Origin: an uncultured Schlesneria sp.
GTDB lineage: Bacteria; Planctomycetota; Planctomycetia; Planctomycetales; Planctomycetaceae
Direction: 5' to 3'
DNA length: 64,000 bases
Assembly (NCBI GenBank): GCA_903871875.1
Contig: CAIQIR010000039.1
Span: 62,001 to 126,000 of the forward strand
The notes below the pieces were generated by a model that saw only the letters and a list, made by a program, of their open reading frames with translations, ran no database searches and was not told where the DNA came from. Below, one piece after another: positions 53,980 through 63,938 of the stretch. A program made the translations under genes and the position numbers. Positions within the stretch are counted from its first letter, which is position 1, and the number at the start of each line of letters is the position of its first letter.

Positions 53980-56900
53980 ATGAGATCCCACGCACGAATT
54001 CTTTGTTTTTTGATGTTGATCTGCGGGTGGACGATTGCGTGGGGGACGGTACGGCCCGTGCATGCGGCCGATGAAGCGGATCTGCCTTGGTCTTTTCGGC
54101 CGGTTCATTCCGTTGTCGAGCCCGCAGTGCGGGATCAGGCGTGGGTGAAATCGCCCGTGGATGCGTTCATTCTGGCGAAACTGGAAGCACGAGGATTGCA
54201 TCCTGCGGCGGCTGCCGATCGCCGGACGCTGATTCGCCGGGCGACATTTGATCTGACGGGCCTGCCTCCAACGCCGGACGAGGTGCAGGCCTTTCTCAAT
54301 GACGATTCGCCAGCGGCGTTTGCCAAGGTTGTTGACCGATTGCTGGAATCGACCTGCTACGGTGAACGGTGGGGACGGCACTGGCTGGACGTCGTTCGCT
54401 ATGCCGATGCACGCGACTTGATTCAGCTGCCGGCGGAAAGTGATTTTCGCGAGGCGTGGCGCTATCGCGATTGGGTGGTGGCTTCGTTCAATCGAGATCT
54501 TCCCTACGATCAATTCCTCCAGCTGCAAGTGGCAGGTGATCTGCTGCAACCTGCCGACAAGAGCCAGATCGATGCCGACGCACTGATTGCCACCGGCATG
54601 CTGGCGATTGCCGACTTTGTTCCTGGCGACGTCGACAAACAACAGATGATTGCCGACTACGTGAACGACCAGATCGACGTGGTGGGACGAGCCATTCTGG
54701 GGCTGACGCTGGCCTGTGCCCGATGTCACGATCATAAATTCGATCCGATCACGACTGAGGACTATTATGGCCTGGCGGGTATTTTCTTCAGTACACGGCT
54801 GATTCCGGGGCCGGTGAAAGGGAATACTCCTCTGGTTCGCGTTCCGCTGTTGCCGCCTGCCGAAATCGCGGCGATTGAGGCCGAACAAGCTCGTGACAAA
54901 GCACGGTTCGCCGAATTGTCGCGTGACGTTAGTCAGTTCGGCGAACGGGAATACCAGTCATATCTCGAGCAACGGGTCACGAGCGAGACGCAGCAGTACT
55001 TACTGGCAGTGTGGGAACTGTTGCATTCGCCCGTCGGCCAGGAACGACCGGCCGTGGCCCAGTTCGCTCAACAGAAGGGCCTCGATGAAACGGTTCTGAA
55101 CCGTTGGGTCGCGTACTTGGACCGAAAACAACTGCATTCAGCGTTGGCGAGCACTCGCGGTGCGACGGACAGAATGGCCGCCGAGCAAGCTGCTCGCCAA
55201 CTCACGACGAATCTGGTCGAGTTTGCTGCCGTTCGTCGAGCGCAACTGGCCAGCGACCCGATCGCGAAAGCGTTGGTGGAATCCTCGGTCCTGCAATTCC
55301 GAGCCGATGATCGGCGACTCGTTATGAATGAAGCTCGCCAGGTGACAATCTGGCCGAATTGCGGTCGAACTCCCGCGAATGCGAGTGCGGTCCCCGAAGT
55401 GGCCGTCCCCGGAATTACGAACTCGTTCATTAATGACTCGGAACGAACCGTCGTTCATTTTTCTGGCAATGAACTGTTGCAGGCACCCATTGCGGTTCCA
55501 GCGGTCGGCAGTTTGTTGGTGGTCTTTCGGCCTGATCCCGCAGGAGCCGCTGGCCAACGACTTGTCGGTTGGGAAGATTCGGCGGGTGGGCAACATGGCC
55601 TCGGGATCATGACCGATGCCGCGGGTTCGATGCACGTCATTCTGCGGCGTAACGGAGCCAACGGCGATGTCGTTGTCCCGGCACCAGCCTCGGCGATTTC
55701 GACCTCTGGCTTTCAGGCCGTTTGCATCACCTGGGGACCCGGTGGTGTGGCTGTCTATCGCAATGGGCAATCGGTTGGCAGCAACAACGGCATCGATTCC
55801 GTGTCATCTGACCCTGCCATCACGGCCTTGCGGATCGGTGGGCCAGGCTCAGGCTCGAGTGCTCGGTTCCAGGGAGACATCGCGGAATTACGAGTCTACA
55901 ACACACCGCTCGATGATCCGACTCGTTCACGTGTGGAAGGCGAATTAAGCAAACGCTGGTTCAGTCCGCCCGAGAATTCCGAGCACGTGGATTCCCTGGG
56001 GGATCTGTACGAGGAATTGGCTTCCGGGCAAAGTCCTTTCCGCTTGGAGCCGGCCGAACGAGACAAAGTCTTGCCCGACGGATCGCGTCAGCAGTTGGCC
56101 AAGCTGCGAGAGGAAATCGAGCAACTCAAGAAAAAATCACCGCCGGAGATCCCTCGCGCCGTCGTTGTTCAAGAAGGGGGACCTCCCGAAACGCCGCATG
56201 AGGGGTTCCGGGATGCGCATGTCTACCTGCGTGGAAATCACTTGAACCTCGGCAAAGCCGTGCCGCGTGGTTTCCCCAAAGTCTTTACCGGCCCCGAGCC
56301 ATCAGCCATCCGCGAAGGCAGTGGGCGGCGGGAACTGGCCTACTGGCTGGCGAGCCCCGATAACCCACTGACCGCACGAGTCATGGTCAATCGCATCTGG
56401 CAGCACCATTTTGGTGTTGGTCTGGTTCCAACGTCGGCGAACTTTGGGGCGATGGGTGATGACCCCAGTCACCCCGAGTTGCTCGATCTTCTCGCGGCAC
56501 GGTTTGTTGCGTCCGGCTGGTCGATCAAAGCCATGCATCGGCTGATCATGTTGTCGAATGTCTATCAGCAGAACTCGGCGCCGAATGCCGCCAGTCTGGC
56601 CGCCGATCCCGAGAATCGGTTGCTGTGGCGGATGAATCGGCGTCGGTTGGAGGCAGAAGCCTTCCGTGACAGTCTGTTCGCCGTCGCGGGGCGGCTCGAT
56701 TTCAAGCTGGGAGGTCCCGGCTTCCAAGATGCCGCGACGCCGCGACGTGGCCTGTATTTGATGTCGGTTCGTACGGGAGCAAAAACGGCCGAATTCGGTC
56801 CTTTATTCGACGCCCCCGATTGCAGTGGGATTGTCGAACGCCGCAACGAATCGATCGTTGCACCGCAAGCCCTGTTTCTGATGAACGATCCCTTGGTCGC

Positions 56901-57123
56901 CGAACTGGCGAAGACGCTCGGCGAACGTGTGTCACGTGAAGTTGCCGGGAAGGGGGGGCGCGATCGGATTCAGCGACTGTACGAAATCGCGTTCGGACGA
57001 TTACCGACGGAGGAAGAATATCAGATTGGATTGTCACTGCTGGCGAATTCGTCCGATCCCGCGGCTTGGTCCGGTTACTGCCGACTGATTGTGTCGATGA
57101 ATGAGTTCATGTTTGTGGATTAA
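53980..57123 (+). CDS. DUF1549/LamG/DUF1553 (PSD1) exported protein
   Basis: The 1047-residue product has a signal peptide (FLMLICGWTIAWG). The DUF1549 domain follows with DAFILAKLEARGLHPAAAADRRTL, FDLTGLPPTPDEVQAFL, and the heme-type CARCHDHKFDPI near residue 246. Residues about 480-670 form a concanavalin/LamG-like domain (SGFQAVCITWGPGGVAVYRNGQSVGSNNGI, ELRVYNTPLDDPTRSRV). The C-terminal DUF1553 domain starts near residue 770 with LAYWLASPDNPLTARVMVNRIWQHHFG and ends QIGLSLLANSSDP. There is no separate N-terminal PSCyt1 domain. A DUF1501 gene follows after about 95 bases, the classical pair. Confidence 0.93.
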   Translation: MRSHARILCFLMLICGWTIAWGTVRPVHAADEADLPWSFRPVHSVVEPAVRDQAWVKSPVDAFILAKLEARGLHPAAAADRRTLIRRATFDLTGLPPTPDEVQAFLNDDSPAAFAKVVDRLLESTCYGERWGRHWLDVVRYADARDLIQLPAESDFREAWRYRDWVVASFNRDLPYDQFLQLQVAGDLLQPADKSQIDADALIATGMLAIADFVPGDVDKQQMIADYVNDQIDVVGRAILGLTLACARCHDHKFDPITTEDYYGLAGIFFSTRLIPGPVKGNTPLVRVPLLPPAEIAAIEAEQARDKARFAELSRDVSQFGEREYQSYLEQRVTSETQQYLLAVWELLHSPVGQERPAVAQFAQQKGLDETVLNRWVAYLDRKQLHSALASTRGATDRMAAEQAARQLTTNLVEFAAVRRAQLASDPIAKALVESSVLQFRADDRRLVMNEARQVTIWPNCGRTPANASAVPEVAVPGITNSFINDSERTVVHFSGNELLQAPIAVPAVGSLLVVFRPDPAGAAGQRLVGWEDSAGGQHGLGIMTDAAGSMHVILRRNGANGDVVVPAPASAISTSGFQAVCITWGPGGVAVYRNGQSVGSNNGIDSVSSDPAITALRIGGPGSGSSARFQGDIAELRVYNTPLDDPTRSRVEGELSKRWFSPPENSEHVDSLGDLYEELASGQSPFRLEPAERDKVLPDGSRQQLAKLREEIEQLKKKSPPEIPRAVVVQEGGPPETPHEGFRDAHVYLRGNHLNLGKAVPRGFPKVFTGPEPSAIREGSGRRELAYWLASPDNPLTARVMVNRIWQHHFGVGLVPTSANFGAMGDDPSHPELLDLLAARFVASGWSIKAMHRLIMLSNVYQQNSAPNAASLAADPENRLLWRMNRRRLEAEAFRDSLFAVAGRLDFKLGGPGFQDAATPRRGLYLMSVRTGAKTAEFGPLFDAPDCSGIVERRNESIVAPQALFLMNDPLVAELAKTLGERVSREVAGKGGRDRIQRLYEIAFGRLPTEEEYQIGLSLLANSSDPAAWSGYCRLIVSMNEFMFVD

Positions 57124-57218
57124 GTTTTCCGTGCGCCCTTTTCAAAAGCCGGTGCGCGAATGAGTATAAGTTTGTGGGATAGTCATTGTGTTGAATTTCA
57201 TGTCACTCGGATGAATTG

Positions 57219-58661
57219 ATGATGGAATCTCGGCCTTTTGATTCGCTGATCGATCGACGAGCGGCTGACATGCTGACTCGGCGTGATTTGCTGCGTCGTT
57301 CGGGGGCCGGTTTCGGTTCACTCGCGCTAGGAGCTTTGCTGGCCCAAGAATCGGGGTTGGCTGCGGAATCGAAAACCGGCGATCCGATCGACCCGCTATC
57401 CGCCAGGCGACCGCACCACACGGCGACGGCGAAACGGGTCATTTTTCTGTTCATGCCGGGCGGACCTTCGCAGGTCGACACCTTCGACCCGAAGCCACAA
57501 CTGACCAAAGATGACGGGAAGCCGGCGCCCAAGTTGTATCTCGGTCAACAACGGAACTTATTGGCTTCGCCCTGGAAATTTCAGCGGTACGGTGAGTCGG
57601 GGCTGGATGTCAGCGAACTCTTTCCACGTACGGCTCAATGTGTCGACGACTTGTGCGTGATTCGTTCGATGGTCACCGATGATCCGAATCATCCCGGCGG
57701 ATGTTTGCTGATGAACACCGGCGAACGGGTCTCATCGCGGCCCAGTCTGGGATCGTGGGTCACTTACGGATTGGGTACGGAAAACCGTGATTTGCCCGGG
57801 TTCGTGGCGATTGGGCCGGGGCCGATTATCGAAGGGGCTCGTCAGTACGGAGCCAGTTTTCTTCCGGCCACTTATCAGGGGACTTTTGTCTCGAACATGG
57901 ATCAGCCGCTGAAGAATCTTTCTCGAGCGGTGGGACAAGATCAACAGCGACGCGAACTGGATGCGTTGATGCGTCTGAATGAACTGCACCGCGACCGTCG
58001 CGATGACGACAGTCGATTGAGTGCCCGGATCAATTCATTTGAGCTGGCGTATCGGATGCAGACCGCCGCTCCCGAGGCATTCAGCCTGGCAGGCGAAACA
58101 GAGGAAACGGGGCGATCGTACGGAATCGATCAGCCCGCCACGGAAATCTTCGGCAAGCAGTGCCTTTTGGCGCGACGGCTAGTCGAACGCGGCGTGCGGT
58201 TCGTACAGCTTTACCACACGACCGGCGGCTTTCAGCCGTGGGACCAGCACAGCGATCTGAAGGGTGGTCACGAAAAAAATGCGCTGGCCACCGATTTGCC
58301 GATCGCCGGCCTGTTGCGCGACCTCAAACAGCGAGGACTGCTCGAAGACACTCTGGTGATCTGGGGAGGAGAATTCGGTCGGACACCGGCTCGCGAGGGG
58401 ACGGCCAACGGTCGCGACCATCATCCGTTTGGTTTCACGATGTGGATGGCGGGCGGTGGAGTCAAACGAGGGATCGCTTACGGAGCGACCGACGAATACG
58501 GCTGGGATGCCGTCGAGAACCCGGTCCACGTTCATGATTTGCACGCCACCATTCTGCACCTGCTGGGCCTGGATCATGAGCGGCTGACCTATCGCTTTGC
58601 TGGCCGCGACTTCCGCTTGACGGACGTTTACGGCAACATCGTGAAAGGCATTCTGGCATAG
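57219..58661 (+). CDS. DUF1501 family protein, Tat-exported
   Basis: The 480-residue product begins with a Tat leader, RRDLLRRSGAGFGSLALGALLA, preceded by MESRPFDS. DUF1501 motifs follow: VIFLFMPGGPSQVDTFDPKPQ, SGLDVSELFPRTAQ, VRFVQLYHTTGGFQPWDQHSD and VIWGGEFGRTPAREG. GRDHHPFGFTMWMAGGGVKRG comes last. Three possible starts lie next to each other (TTG 57216, ATG 57219, ATG 57222); none has a strong ribosome binding site. It lies directly after the DUF1549/DUF1553 gene and is probably in one operon with it. Confidence 0.92.
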   Translation: MMESRPFDSLIDRRAADMLTRRDLLRRSGAGFGSLALGALLAQESGLAAESKTGDPIDPLSARRPHHTATAKRVIFLFMPGGPSQVDTFDPKPQLTKDDGKPAPKLYLGQQRNLLASPWKFQRYGESGLDVSELFPRTAQCVDDLCVIRSMVTDDPNHPGGCLLMNTGERVSSRPSLGSWVTYGLGTENRDLPGFVAIGPGPIIEGARQYGASFLPATYQGTFVSNMDQPLKNLSRAVGQDQQRRELDALMRLNELHRDRRDDDSRLSARINSFELAYRMQTAAPEAFSLAGETEETGRSYGIDQPATEIFGKQCLLARRLVERGVRFVQLYHTTGGFQPWDQHSDLKGGHEKNALATDLPIAGLLRDLKQRGLLEDTLVIWGGEFGRTPAREGTANGRDHHPFGFTMWMAGGGVKRGIAYGATDEYGWDAVENPVHVHDLHATILHLLGLDHERLTYRFAGRDFRLTDVYGNIVKGILA

Positions 58662-58715
58662 GCGAGTCGGTGTTCGCTGCGCATTGCCAGTCTTTTGGAT
58701 GCGACGGGAACTCGG

Positions 58716-59051
58716 ATGGACTTCATCGCAGAAGAGCAGCTCGACGTTTTGTACCCCGATGGCGAACTTGTTCCCGTGGAACTGCGGATCGGAACTCCGC
58801 AACGTCGCGAGGATCGAAATGGCTGGGGGTGCGTCGCACAGGCCGAAGGTTTACGTGCTGAGGGGCGGCCGAGAGAGATGTACGGATTGAGTTCGCTGCA
58901 GAGTTTGATGATTGCCTGCTGTTTCCTCTATCGGATGCTGTTGATCGAAGTCGAGCAGGGAGCCATTCTACGCGAGCGCGACCGCCCGGAAGAATTCAGT
59001 TTGGATACGCTCTTCATTTTCACCAGAAATCGCGATGCCACGGATTGGTAA
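58716..59051 (+). CDS. Small DUF6968-like protein
   Basis: The product is 111 residues with ATG 58716; an in-frame TTG at 58695 is an alternative. Its pattern resembles DUF6968 proteins: a short beta hairpin with LDVLYPDGELVPVELRIGTPQ, then WGCVAQAEGLR and YGLSSLQSLMIACCFLYRMLLIEV. The last suggests a buried helix. No signal peptide or catalytic residues are evident. Function is unknown. It lies 55 bases after the DUF1501 gene on the same strand and may simply be in the same transcript. Confidence 0.55.
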   Translation: MDFIAEEQLDVLYPDGELVPVELRIGTPQRREDRNGWGCVAQAEGLRAEGRPREMYGLSSLQSLMIACCFLYRMLLIEVEQGAILRERDRPEEFSLDTLFIFTRNRDATDW

Positions 59052-59204
59052 CGAGTTACGCGCCGTTTCCTGTCTCGCCGCCGCTATAGTCTATGCCTGA
59101 AGGCGAGTGGATTCCGCGGGTGTCCAAGGGCAGGTGATCGGCGAATGCCTGTCATCCCTGCGGGACAGGCGATACATTTCGTTTCGGCAAGTTCTTAATT
59201 CGTG

Positions 59205-60317
59205 ATGGATCGTGGTGAGATGGCTCGACAGAAAGTCATACAGGGCGGGGAAGATGACGGCGACAAGATGCCGTCGATTCCGCCGGGGTTTGGAACGGGC
59301 GGGGAATTCAATCCGGATGACGACAAGTTTGATGACGAACTGCGGCCGCAAAAACTGGCTGATGTTGTCGGTCAGAAGAAGGTTGTCGACCGGCTGAAGA
59401 TCGTGCTGGACGCCACCCTGCGCCGCAAGGAACCGCTCGGACATATTCTGTTCGACGGGCCACCCGGGCTCGGCAAGACGACGCTGGCGATGACGTTGGC
59501 TCGCGAGATGGGCACGGAATGTCAGATCACATCCGGTCCTTCGCTGATGGCGCCGAAAGACCTGCTGTCCTACCTCACCAATGCCAGTTATGGCTCGGTG
59601 CTGTTCATCGATGAAATTCATCGTCTGCCGCCCGCCGTCGAAGAATTCATCTATCCGGTGATGGAAGATTTTCGTGTCGACATTGTGCTGGGTGAAGGCC
59701 TGAACGCACGAACGATCAATATGAAGCTGAAGCCGTTCACGATCATCGGCGCGACCACACGCAGCGGCATGCTGACCGCCCCTCTGCGCGATCGCTTCGT
59801 GCATCGTGAGCATCTCGATTTTTATGATCTGCCGGAATTGACCGAGATCATCAATCGGAATTCCAACAAGCTGCGGACGAAAATCGTCGACGAGGCGGCG
59901 CGTTTGATCGCCGACCGCAGCCGAGGCACGCCGCGTAAAGCAAATAACCTGCTGCGTTGGACCCGAGACTTTGCCACGGTGCGCGAGCCCGAAGGGCACA
60001 TCACCAAAGTCGCCGCCGACAACGCGCTGGCCATGTTGGAAGTCGATTCCGTCGGCTTGGAAGCCCAGGATCGTCGCTACCTGCAAACGCTGGTGGCCGT
60101 GTTCAGCGGAGGACCGGCAGGCCTGTCGGCCATCGGACATACGATGAATGTCCCTCCCGACACGCTGGAAGACGAAGTCGAACCGTTCCTGCTGCGCGTC
60201 GGATTCATTCAGCGCACCCCGCGCGGCCGCATGATCACGGCCGCAGGACTCAATCATCTGGGACTGACCCCGCCCGCACAGCCCGATCCCGACGATTCCC
60301 AAAAGCGGCTGTTTTGA
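59205..60317 (+). CDS. ruvB: Holliday junction branch migration ATPase RuvB
   Basis: The 370-residue protein has the RuvB order: [24 protein letters not shown], Walker [12 protein letters not shown], Walker [11 protein letters not shown], sensor [17 protein letters not shown] (with the arginine finger region) and the C-terminal winged helix [10 protein letters not shown]-like [13 protein letters not shown]. It drives branch migration together with RuvA and RuvC. Neither ruvA nor ruvC is in the window. Starts at GTG 59202, ATG 59205 and ATG 59220 are all in frame without a strong ribosome binding site; I chose 59205. A basic, Gln/Pro-rich N-terminal 30 residues precede the core. Confidence 0.95.
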   Translation: MDRGEMARQKVIQGGEDDGDKMPSIPPGFGTGGEFNPDDDKFDDELRPQKLADVVGQKKVVDRLKIVLDATLRRKEPLGHILFDGPPGLGKTTLAMTLAREMGTECQITSGPSLMAPKDLLSYLTNASYGSVLFIDEIHRLPPAVEEFIYPVMEDFRVDIVLGEGLNARTINMKLKPFTIIGATTRSGMLTAPLRDRFVHREHLDFYDLPELTEIINRNSNKLRTKIVDEAARLIADRSRGTPRKANNLLRWTRDFATVREPEGHITKVAADNALAMLEVDSVGLEAQDRRYLQTLVAVFSGGPAGLSAIGHTMNVPPDTLEDEVEPFLLRVGFIQRTPRGRMITAAGLNHLGLTPPAQPDPDDSQKRLF

Positions 60318-60399
60318 GACCAAGCGATCTCGTTACGGACCGTGACCGTCGCGGACTGTTGCGCCGTTCCTTTGAGATACGGAGATCAGACAAGTAATA

Positions 60400-60509
60400 T
60401 TGAAACACGAAGGTCACAGAGAGAATGCGGAGAATGAGAGAAGGGCAATTCAGCCAATCTTAACTTAACCTCCTCTTATCTCCGTGCCCTCCGTCGCTCT
60501 GTGTTTCAA
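60400..60509. repeat. 110-base imperfect palindromic element after ruvB
   Basis: Perfect 9-base inverted ends TTGAAACAC (60400-60408) and GTGTTTCAA (60501-60509) bound the element. Inside, CACAGAG (60415-60421) pairs with CTCTGTG (60497-60503) and CGGAGA (60428-60433) with TCTCCG (60479-60484), so most of it can fold as one long hairpin. It lies in the gap between ruvB and a convergent GNAT gene, so it may be a terminator-type structure or an interspersed REP-like repeat. Confidence 0.5.
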
Positions 60510-60566
60510 ATCCTCGCTTTTCGGCCTTCCCAACAAATACTTAACCGGCATTCGATCGCGTTGATG

Positions 60567-61628
60567 CTACCGCCAAAGCACGTGGATCTGCCGGAGCGGT
60601 GGAATTGGCTGCGGATTGCTAATCCACCGGACGATCACATGCGAATCCGCCGGCCGAAAGAACCAGCCGCGCCGCAGGAACAATCCGCGCGGATAATCGC
60701 CCACACGCAGCTTCAAGGCCACGATGGCGCCGAGTTGTTTCAACGCCATCAATGCGGCATCCAGCAGTTCCACACGGGCCGCCCGTGAGAGATCCGAGAC
60801 GATCACCAGATCGATTACACCGACCGGGGCTTCCGTTCGCCCCAGCATCGGCAACAGATGAAACGTGATCAAGCCACGTACCTCACCTTGTTCTTCCGCA
60901 ACCAGCGCGTGACTAAATCCGTGCAGCCCCAGTTGCCGGGCCAACGAATCGGCGTTCCACACGATTCGGAGGTCGCAATGTCGAGTCGACTGATCCACCA
61001 GTGTCAGACAGCGGGGCAGATCCCGATTTTCGGCGGCGCGGATGACCAGTTTTGAATCGGGGCGCTGACGAAGCGTCGGAATGAACGGCGTCGCCAGACG
61101 CGTCAGCCAGCTCTCGAACCGATCGACGTTCCAATCGGCGGCCTGTGCCGGGTCGAGGACCCGCACCCAGAATCCCGCGGTGCGAATGACTTTGGAATGC
61201 TCCATTTGCGACTTCAGCCAGAACTTCGGCCCCAGTGACGCACGACGTCCGTAATAAGTGAATCCAAGTTTGATGCGACATCCCCACTCCCGATGCACGG
61301 CCATCGATTTTTCGATCATGGCATTTCCGACCCCCTGACGTCGAAAGTCTGGCGAGACACTCAACCAACTCTGTTGAGAGGCCTTCATTTGTTCCCCTGC
61401 CAACGAAAACACCGTTGGAAAGTGACAGATGACTCCCGCCAGACGAGTCCCTTCGTAGGCGGCGATCAGATGCCGCCGATACTCGGGCTCATCCATCCTC
61501 AGCTGCCAACGAAAATAGTCGCCGCTCCAACAGGGCACACCCATTTTGCCACGGTAAGAGGCGGTCCATTGACCGACCACAAACTCGGAAAGTTCTTCAG
61601 GAGAACCGTCAAAGGATCGGACTTCCAA
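60567..61628 (-). CDS. Tandem GNAT-domain N-acetyltransferase
   Basis: The 353-residue product, started at TTG 61628 with GAGGAG about 11 bases upstream, has two GNAT-like halves. The first contains LIAAYEGTRLAGVICHFPTVF and the acetyl-CoA loop SVSPDFRRQGVGNAMIEKS. The second has ALVAEEQGEVRGLITFHLLP and VIVSDLSRAARVELLDAALMAL; it lacks a clear Q/RxxGxG/A loop and may be non-catalytic. It is separate from the other GNAT in the window (53002-53727), and the two are unrelated in sequence. The substrate is unknown. Confidence 0.82.
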   Translation of the reverse strand: MEVRSFDGSPEELSEFVVGQWTASYRGKMGVPCWSGDYFRWQLRMDEPEYRRHLIAAYEGTRLAGVICHFPTVFSLAGEQMKASQQSWLSVSPDFRRQGVGNAMIEKSMAVHREWGCRIKLGFTYYGRRASLGPKFWLKSQMEHSKVIRTAGFWVRVLDPAQAADWNVDRFESWLTRLATPFIPTLRQRPDSKLVIRAAENRDLPRCLTLVDQSTRHCDLRIVWNADSLARQLGLHGFSHALVAEEQGEVRGLITFHLLPMLGRTEAPVGVIDLVIVSDLSRAARVELLDAALMALKQLGAIVALKLRVGDYPRGLFLRRGWFFRPADSHVIVRWISNPQPIPPLRQIHVLWR

Positions 61629-62015
61629 AATTTGGGCATCTCCTCAAGACAAAAGCTCGACGAGGAAACAACTCGTCGATCGGTCGCATCATTGGAATCA
61701 CGATGAAAAACGGCATCGGGAGAAATACAAAGCTTCAATCGGCCGAATGCCGCTGCCATGACGATCCTGATCCTGATCTCCCTCGCGCACGAAGTCAAGA
61801 AACGGAACGATCGGCGTTGAAAAGGCCTCTGATCAATTCTTGGCCGCGTCAGCTCCGGAAAGCTCAAGGATGAGACGGGTGCTCGGCCGCTGAACCGTCA
61901 CTATTGGACCTGACCCCTTTGCCATTCTCCGTCCACTGCGCAAATCCACCGGAAACGGCATCCAGCTTGATTTGAGCATTCAGTTCGGACGACGTATAGT
62001 CAAAATGCCTCTATT
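61629..62015. other. Intergenic region between divergent genes, nothing recognised
   Basis: This 387-base gap separates the tandem GNAT gene (minus) from the RDD gene (plus). I found no small gene, repeat or convincing promoter pair. Confidence 0.35.
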
Positions 62016-63938
62016 GTGCGCCTTCCGTCCGTTCAGTCGATTCAAACACAAGTCATAACAAGGGCCGCCACATTGCTTCTCAAGATCGGCTATCCAACCG
62101 TCGTGATTTTTGTGGCGATCCTGTTTTCGATACCATTCGCTGTTTTTTTGTTGATGTTCGCCGATGATTTCTATGCCTCACGAAGATGGCCATTCGCGAC
62201 CATTCCCGGATTCGGTCAAACGACGGGATATGTGAATCCAGCGTATATTGAGCCGTTTTGGCACGACCATTTTGTCAAATCCATTCCTCGCGATAAAGCC
62301 TATTTGTTGTCGGTGGGGCCTGGAACAATTGCCAGTCAACTGGGCATCGCAACCTCTTCGCCTGGCCAGGCTCTACCGGCTGAGGAGCAACAGAAATGGG
62401 ACGTTGATCTGATCCTGACCAATCCCGAGACGGGAACAAAAACCGAATCGGTCGTGACACTTCCGACACAGCTTTACTTTGTCAGGAGCTATGGAGATCG
62501 CCTGTTTTTCGTGAGCAATCCTGATTCATTCGAATTCGTCGACGGCGAGCCGCAGCCGTCCGACTATCGAAGCCCTCATTTCGATCCTGAACTGAATGGA
62601 TGCTTTTCGACGAACGGTGAACTCGCGCTGATTGAAAATACTCATCATCCGTTTTTCTTCATTTGTCAATTTCAAAACGGTTCATGGAACCGATTCGCGA
62701 TCCTGCTGCCAGATCTCGATCAAACTTGGCCGTTCGGCAAAACTCATTTGAATTTCAAAAATGCCACGAACTTGAGTTGTGTCCAACACGGCAACGTGAT
62801 TCATCTCTTTTTGAAGGTCGATGGACGCTTGCTGCATCACCAGGGATTGGATCTGCAACCGGAGGCGACGAGTCGAATTGCGCCGGGGCGTCAGGCCCCG
62901 TTCGTCATCGACCCAACCGAAATGACGGTTTCCGCTTTGATGCCAAGCAATGACATCACCGCGATCGCAGGTTGGTCACTCGTGGGTGTCGCTCCAGAAG
63001 ATCGTGCGGCATCGACGGATTCTCGAACTCGTGTCCAGGAAGGGTTCCTCATCGACGGCCACCCGGCGGCCTTGATCGTTGACGAATCACGGAAGGGTTA
63101 CCCCGTCGGAGATCTGTACCGAATGAATGACGGAATCTGGTCCCAAATGGGGTCGATCGAATTTCCGTTCGGGACCACAGAATTCCGCACATTGACGACG
63201 GCCGACAGTCAAAAGGCATACATCCTGGCTTCGTCTTCCATGGGTGGGGGCACATTTTACTGTGTCGACGGAGAGGGAATTCGTCTGACACGAACGGACC
63301 CTCCCAACTTCGACCAGACAATCGCCGCAATTCGTCAGCATGTGATGCCGCCGAACGTGGGGCTGATGATGGGGATTCCTGTTGGCCTTTTCGTCTGGCT
63401 GATCATGTGGATGTTCAAAAAACCGGATTATGAATTCGGAATCCAATCTGTGAAACTCGCTTCGCTGGGGCGTCGAGGTCTCGCACGATTGATCGATCTG
63501 GCCCTGATCCTCTCGACAACCCTGGGACTCGGTTGGTTCCTGACTCGAGGTTTCGATTGGCTGACATTGCAGGAGGCACTCAATCTGCATCTCGATCATC
63601 CGACGTTTCAGTCTGCCGTTCGGATCGGTGTACTTCTCGGGATCTGGATGACATTTGCCGCATTGTCATTCATCGTCATGCAAGGTCGGAACGGCCTGAC
63701 ACCGGGTAAATGGATCTGCGGCCTGCGAACTTTGAGAACGACGTTGCGGCCATGCGGGTTTGCTCGAAGTCTGGCTCGCGAACTGATGATGTGCGTCGAT
63801 ACCTGCAACTTCCTGCTGTGGACCCCCGGCATTGTCAGCATTGCGTTGACGAAGGATCGACAACGACTGGGTGATCTGATTGCAGAGACCGTGGTTGTGC
63901 AGCGCCGGTCATTACCTTCCAATTGTCCTTCCCGGTAA
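62016..63938 (+). CDS. RDD family membrane protein with large extracytoplasmic domain
   Basis: The 640-residue product has an N-terminal membrane segment (VVIFVAILFSIPFAVFLLMF). About 380 residues of soluble, beta-rich sequence follow, with DGEPQPSDYRSP and ALIVDESRKGYPVGDLYRMNDG but no family I recognise. At about residue 450 there is a further membrane helix (LMMGIPVGLFVWLIMWMF). The C-terminal RDD domain then shows the family motif GRRGLARLIDLALI, GLTPGKWICGLRTLR and RQRLGDLIAETVVV. The start is a GTG without a clear ribosome binding site. RDD proteins are polytopic and some act as ion antiporters; the role here is unknown. Confidence 0.85.
   Translation: MRLPSVQSIQTQVITRAATLLLKIGYPTVVIFVAILFSIPFAVFLLMFADDFYASRRWPFATIPGFGQTTGYVNPAYIEPFWHDHFVKSIPRDKAYLLSVGPGTIASQLGIATSSPGQALPAEEQQKWDVDLILTNPETGTKTESVVTLPTQLYFVRSYGDRLFFVSNPDSFEFVDGEPQPSDYRSPHFDPELNGCFSTNGELALIENTHHPFFFICQFQNGSWNRFAILLPDLDQTWPFGKTHLNFKNATNLSCVQHGNVIHLFLKVDGRLLHHQGLDLQPEATSRIAPGRQAPFVIDPTEMTVSALMPSNDITAIAGWSLVGVAPEDRAASTDSRTRVQEGFLIDGHPAALIVDESRKGYPVGDLYRMNDGIWSQMGSIEFPFGTTEFRTLTTADSQKAYILASSSMGGGTFYCVDGEGIRLTRTDPPNFDQTIAAIRQHVMPPNVGLMMGIPVGLFVWLIMWMFKKPDYEFGIQSVKLASLGRRGLARLIDLALILSTTLGLGWFLTRGFDWLTLQEALNLHLDHPTFQSAVRIGVLLGIWMTFAALSFIVMQGRNGLTPGKWICGLRTLRTTLRPCGFARSLARELMMCVDTCNFLLWTPGIVSIALTKDRQRLGDLIAETVVVQRRSLPSNCPSR

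Noticed and set aside
53920-54888. 322-codon minus-strand frame opposite the DUF1549/DUF1553 gene
   Set aside because: Antisense to a strong gene with signal peptide and conserved domains; no domain of its own.
59091-60323. 410-codon minus-strand frame opposite ruvB
   Set aside because: Covers ruvB almost exactly in reverse and contains no known motif.
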